Origin: Zoogloeaceae bacterium | GTDB taxonomy: Bacteria; Pseudomonadota; Gammaproteobacteria; Burkholderiales; Rhodocyclaceae | NCBI GenBank assembly: GCA_031290535.1 | Contig: JAITNI010000148.1 | Location: forward strand, 1 to 6,016 | Direction of reading: 5' to 3' | Length of the DNA stretch: 6,016 nt | In this document: positions 5,000 through 6,016 of the stretch, one piece after another | Layout of the letters: every line of letters starts with the position of its first letter | How positions within the stretch are numbered: position 1 is the stretch's first letter | Position numbers and translations under genes: made by a program | Notes under the pieces: model-generated | Database searches by the model: none | What the model was told of the DNA's origin: nothing | The model's input: only the letters and a program-made list of their open reading frames with translations

Positions 5000-5458
5000 A
5001 TGTCGCGCCGTCCGTTTTGTTCCTTCCGTCTCATTTTGCCGCTGGTCTTGCTGCCCTTGCTGGGCGGCTGCATCAACGATAGCGCGGGCTACCTCATCAA
5101 CGGGGCGCGCCACGCGATTGCCATCGAGCGCCGTCAGGATTATTTCTGGCAAAAACAGGTGCAACTGTCGGTCATCGTCTCCCGGCTCCCCGATTGCCAG
5201 CGCAAACACGCCCTCCAGAAAGCCGGCCCGAAAACCCCTGTGGAACTCTGGCAACCGGGGCCGGGAACCTTCATTTTCAAGGTCGGCAGCCGCAGTTATG
5301 TGACCGAAACCCAGACCTGCCGCAGTTTTGCGGAACTGGACGAAGACCCGCCGGGGGGTTTTGGCCGACTGGTGGGCACCTTCGCCCTGCAAGACGGCAT
5401 TTTCAGCTTTATCCCGGAACCGGAGCCGGAAGAAGAAACCCCGGCGGTGACGCCATAA
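5000..5458 (+). CDS. Lipoprotein of unknown function downstream of pyrC
   Basis: Predicted 152-residue lipoprotein. A basic start (MSRRPF), a hydrophobic core and the lipobox LLGGC place the lipidated Cys at 24. The residue after Cys is Ile, not Asp, so there is no inner-membrane retention signal and outer-membrane sorting is expected. The mature part has an early AIAIERRQDYFW stretch (40-50), then VQLSVIVSRLPDC (54-66), a mid-region TFIFKVGSRSYVTETQTC (90-107) that looks beta-rich, and an acidic, Pro-rich tail (PEPEPEEE, about 139-146). Cys66 and Cys107 are the only mature cysteines besides the lipidated one and could form a disulphide. I do not recognise a named family and assign no function. 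It has a strong ribosome binding site, follows pyrC by 24 bases and precedes the acid phosphatase by 41, so it is probably cotranscribed with both. Confidence 0.85.
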   Translation: MSRRPFCSFRLILPLVLLPLLGGCINDSAGYLINGARHAIAIERRQDYFWQKQVQLSVIVSRLPDCQRKHALQKAGPKTPVELWQPGPGTFIFKVGSRSYVTETQTCRSFAELDEDPPGGFGRLVGTFALQDGIFSFIPEPEPEEETPAVTP

Positions 5459-5499
5459 ATCTGTCCTGTCTGCCTGCAATTTCAAAAAGAAATTTCCCC

Positions 5500-6016
5500 A
5501 TGAAATTTTTCCCGCTCATTTTCAGTCTGGCGCAGATTTGTCTGATGGCAGGGGCGGCGCAGGCACAAGCCCCTTTGCCGGAAGCCGGCATTCCCTTGCC
5601 AGGCGAATTTCTGCCGCCGCCGCCTGCCGTGGAGGGACTGGAATTTCAGCGGGATCAGGCGATTTTCTGGCAAACTCGCGCCGAACGCGACAGCGATCGC
5701 TGGCGGCAGGCGATTTATGACGCAGCAGATGAAAAGCATCTGGAAGATTTGTATCTCGCGGCCTTCGGCCTGAAAATCAACACCAGGCGCACCCCCGCGA
5801 CCCTGGCGCTCCTGCGATTTGTCGATCAATATCTGGCGGCAAGCATCAACAGCGCCAAAGATCAATACAAACGCATCCGCCCCTTCGCCTTTTTCAACAT
5901 GTCCGGCAAGACCTGTACGCCGTATGATGAAGTCTGGTTATCCTGGAATGGCGCTTATCCTTCTGGTCATTCCGCCCGTGGCTGGGGTCGGGCGCTGGTG
6001 TTGGCGGAACTCTCCC
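5500..6016 (+). CDS. Class A non-specific acid phosphatase, PhoN-like (3' end outside window)
   Basis: The first 172 codons of a secreted PAP2-superfamily enzyme that hydrolyses phosphomonoesters in the periplasm. A signal peptide (1 to about 22-24, cleavage near AQAQA) is followed by a Pro-rich linker (LPPPPPA, 38-43). The phosphatase motif K-x6-R-P is present as Lys120 to Arg127-Pro128, then RPFAFF, a Cys at 139, and GAYPSGH (151-157), close to the class A signature GSYPSGHT with Ala and Ser in place of Ser and Thr. WGRALVLAEL (162-171) continues the family pattern. The last catalytic motif (SRx5HxxxD, containing the nucleophile His) lies beyond 6016, so activity cannot be judged. The gene is open at the window edge, not truncated by any visible stop. 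Its ATG lacks a strong ribosome binding site (AAAAAGAA about 9 bases upstream) and is flanked by AT-rich inverted repeats. Likely last, or a late gene, of the rsmI-pyrC string. Confidence 0.9.
   Translation, partial: MKFFPLIFSLAQICLMAGAAQAQAPLPEAGIPLPGEFLPPPPAVEGLEFQRDQAIFWQTRAERDSDRWRQAIYDAADEKHLEDLYLAAFGLKINTRRTPATLALLRFVDQYLAASINSAKDQYKRIRPFAFFNMSGKTCTPYDEVWLSWNGAYPSGHSARGWGRALVLAELS

Noticed and set aside
1..6016. Defence, mobile-element or CRISPR content, and DNA uptake sequences
   Set aside because: No array-like repeats, transposase, integrase, toxin-antitoxin pair or attachment site is visible, and neither the Neisseria nor the Haemophilus uptake motif was found. The genes are chromosomal housekeeping and envelope genes.

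Overview
The window is a compact, GC-rich stretch of a proteobacterial chromosome. It is made of two divergent gene strings that start at the same four bases (3037-3040). The layout rsmI divergent from yraN, followed by a SIS-domain isomerase and a BON-domain lipoprotein, is the familiar proteobacterial rsmI/yraN/diaA/dolP locus. lpoA, which sits between rsmI and yraN in E. coli-like gammaproteobacteria, is absent. That absence and the divergent layout fit a betaproteobacterium or a deep gammaproteobacterium, but the taxon is inferred from gene order only. I saw no Neisseria-type or Haemophilus-type DNA uptake sequence.

Leftward half (minus strand, read from 3039 down to 56): yraN (nuclease-fold UPF0102); a small exported HIRAN-domain protein overlapping it by 20 bases; a SIS isomerase (GmhA/DiaA family) after a 46-base gap holding a possible extended -10 promoter; a 69-residue lipoprotein of unknown function; and a two-BON-domain DolP-type lipoprotein. 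The last three genes are joined by two successive ATGA stop/start overlaps, so they are very likely translationally coupled. A clear hairpin/U-tract terminator follows dolP. Beyond it lies a separately transcribed, membrane-anchored DUF1439 (YceB-like) protein with a perfect 18-bp tandem duplication near its C-terminal end.

Rightward half (plus strand, 3038 to the window edge): rsmI (16S rRNA C1402 2'-O-methyltransferase), pyrC (dihydroorotase, all metal ligands present), an unrecognised 152-residue lipoprotein with a strong ribosome binding site, and the first 172 codons of a secreted class A acid phosphatase (PhoN-like) that runs off the end. Gaps of 24-41 bases and no visible terminator suggest one operon.

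Functionally the window mixes housekeeping (rRNA methylation, pyrimidine synthesis, probably heptose synthesis) with an unusually high share of envelope proteins: three lipoproteins, one inner-membrane-anchored protein and two exported soluble proteins. I see no tRNA, rRNA, CRISPR, insertion sequence, phage gene or defence cassette, and no wholly new system. The points most worth attention are the apparent duplication of the dolP leader (ribosome binding site plus signal peptide) to make the small lipoprotein gene, the exported HIRAN protein beside yraN, the shared CATG start, and the SIS protein that sits in the diaA position but keeps the GmhA catalytic residues.
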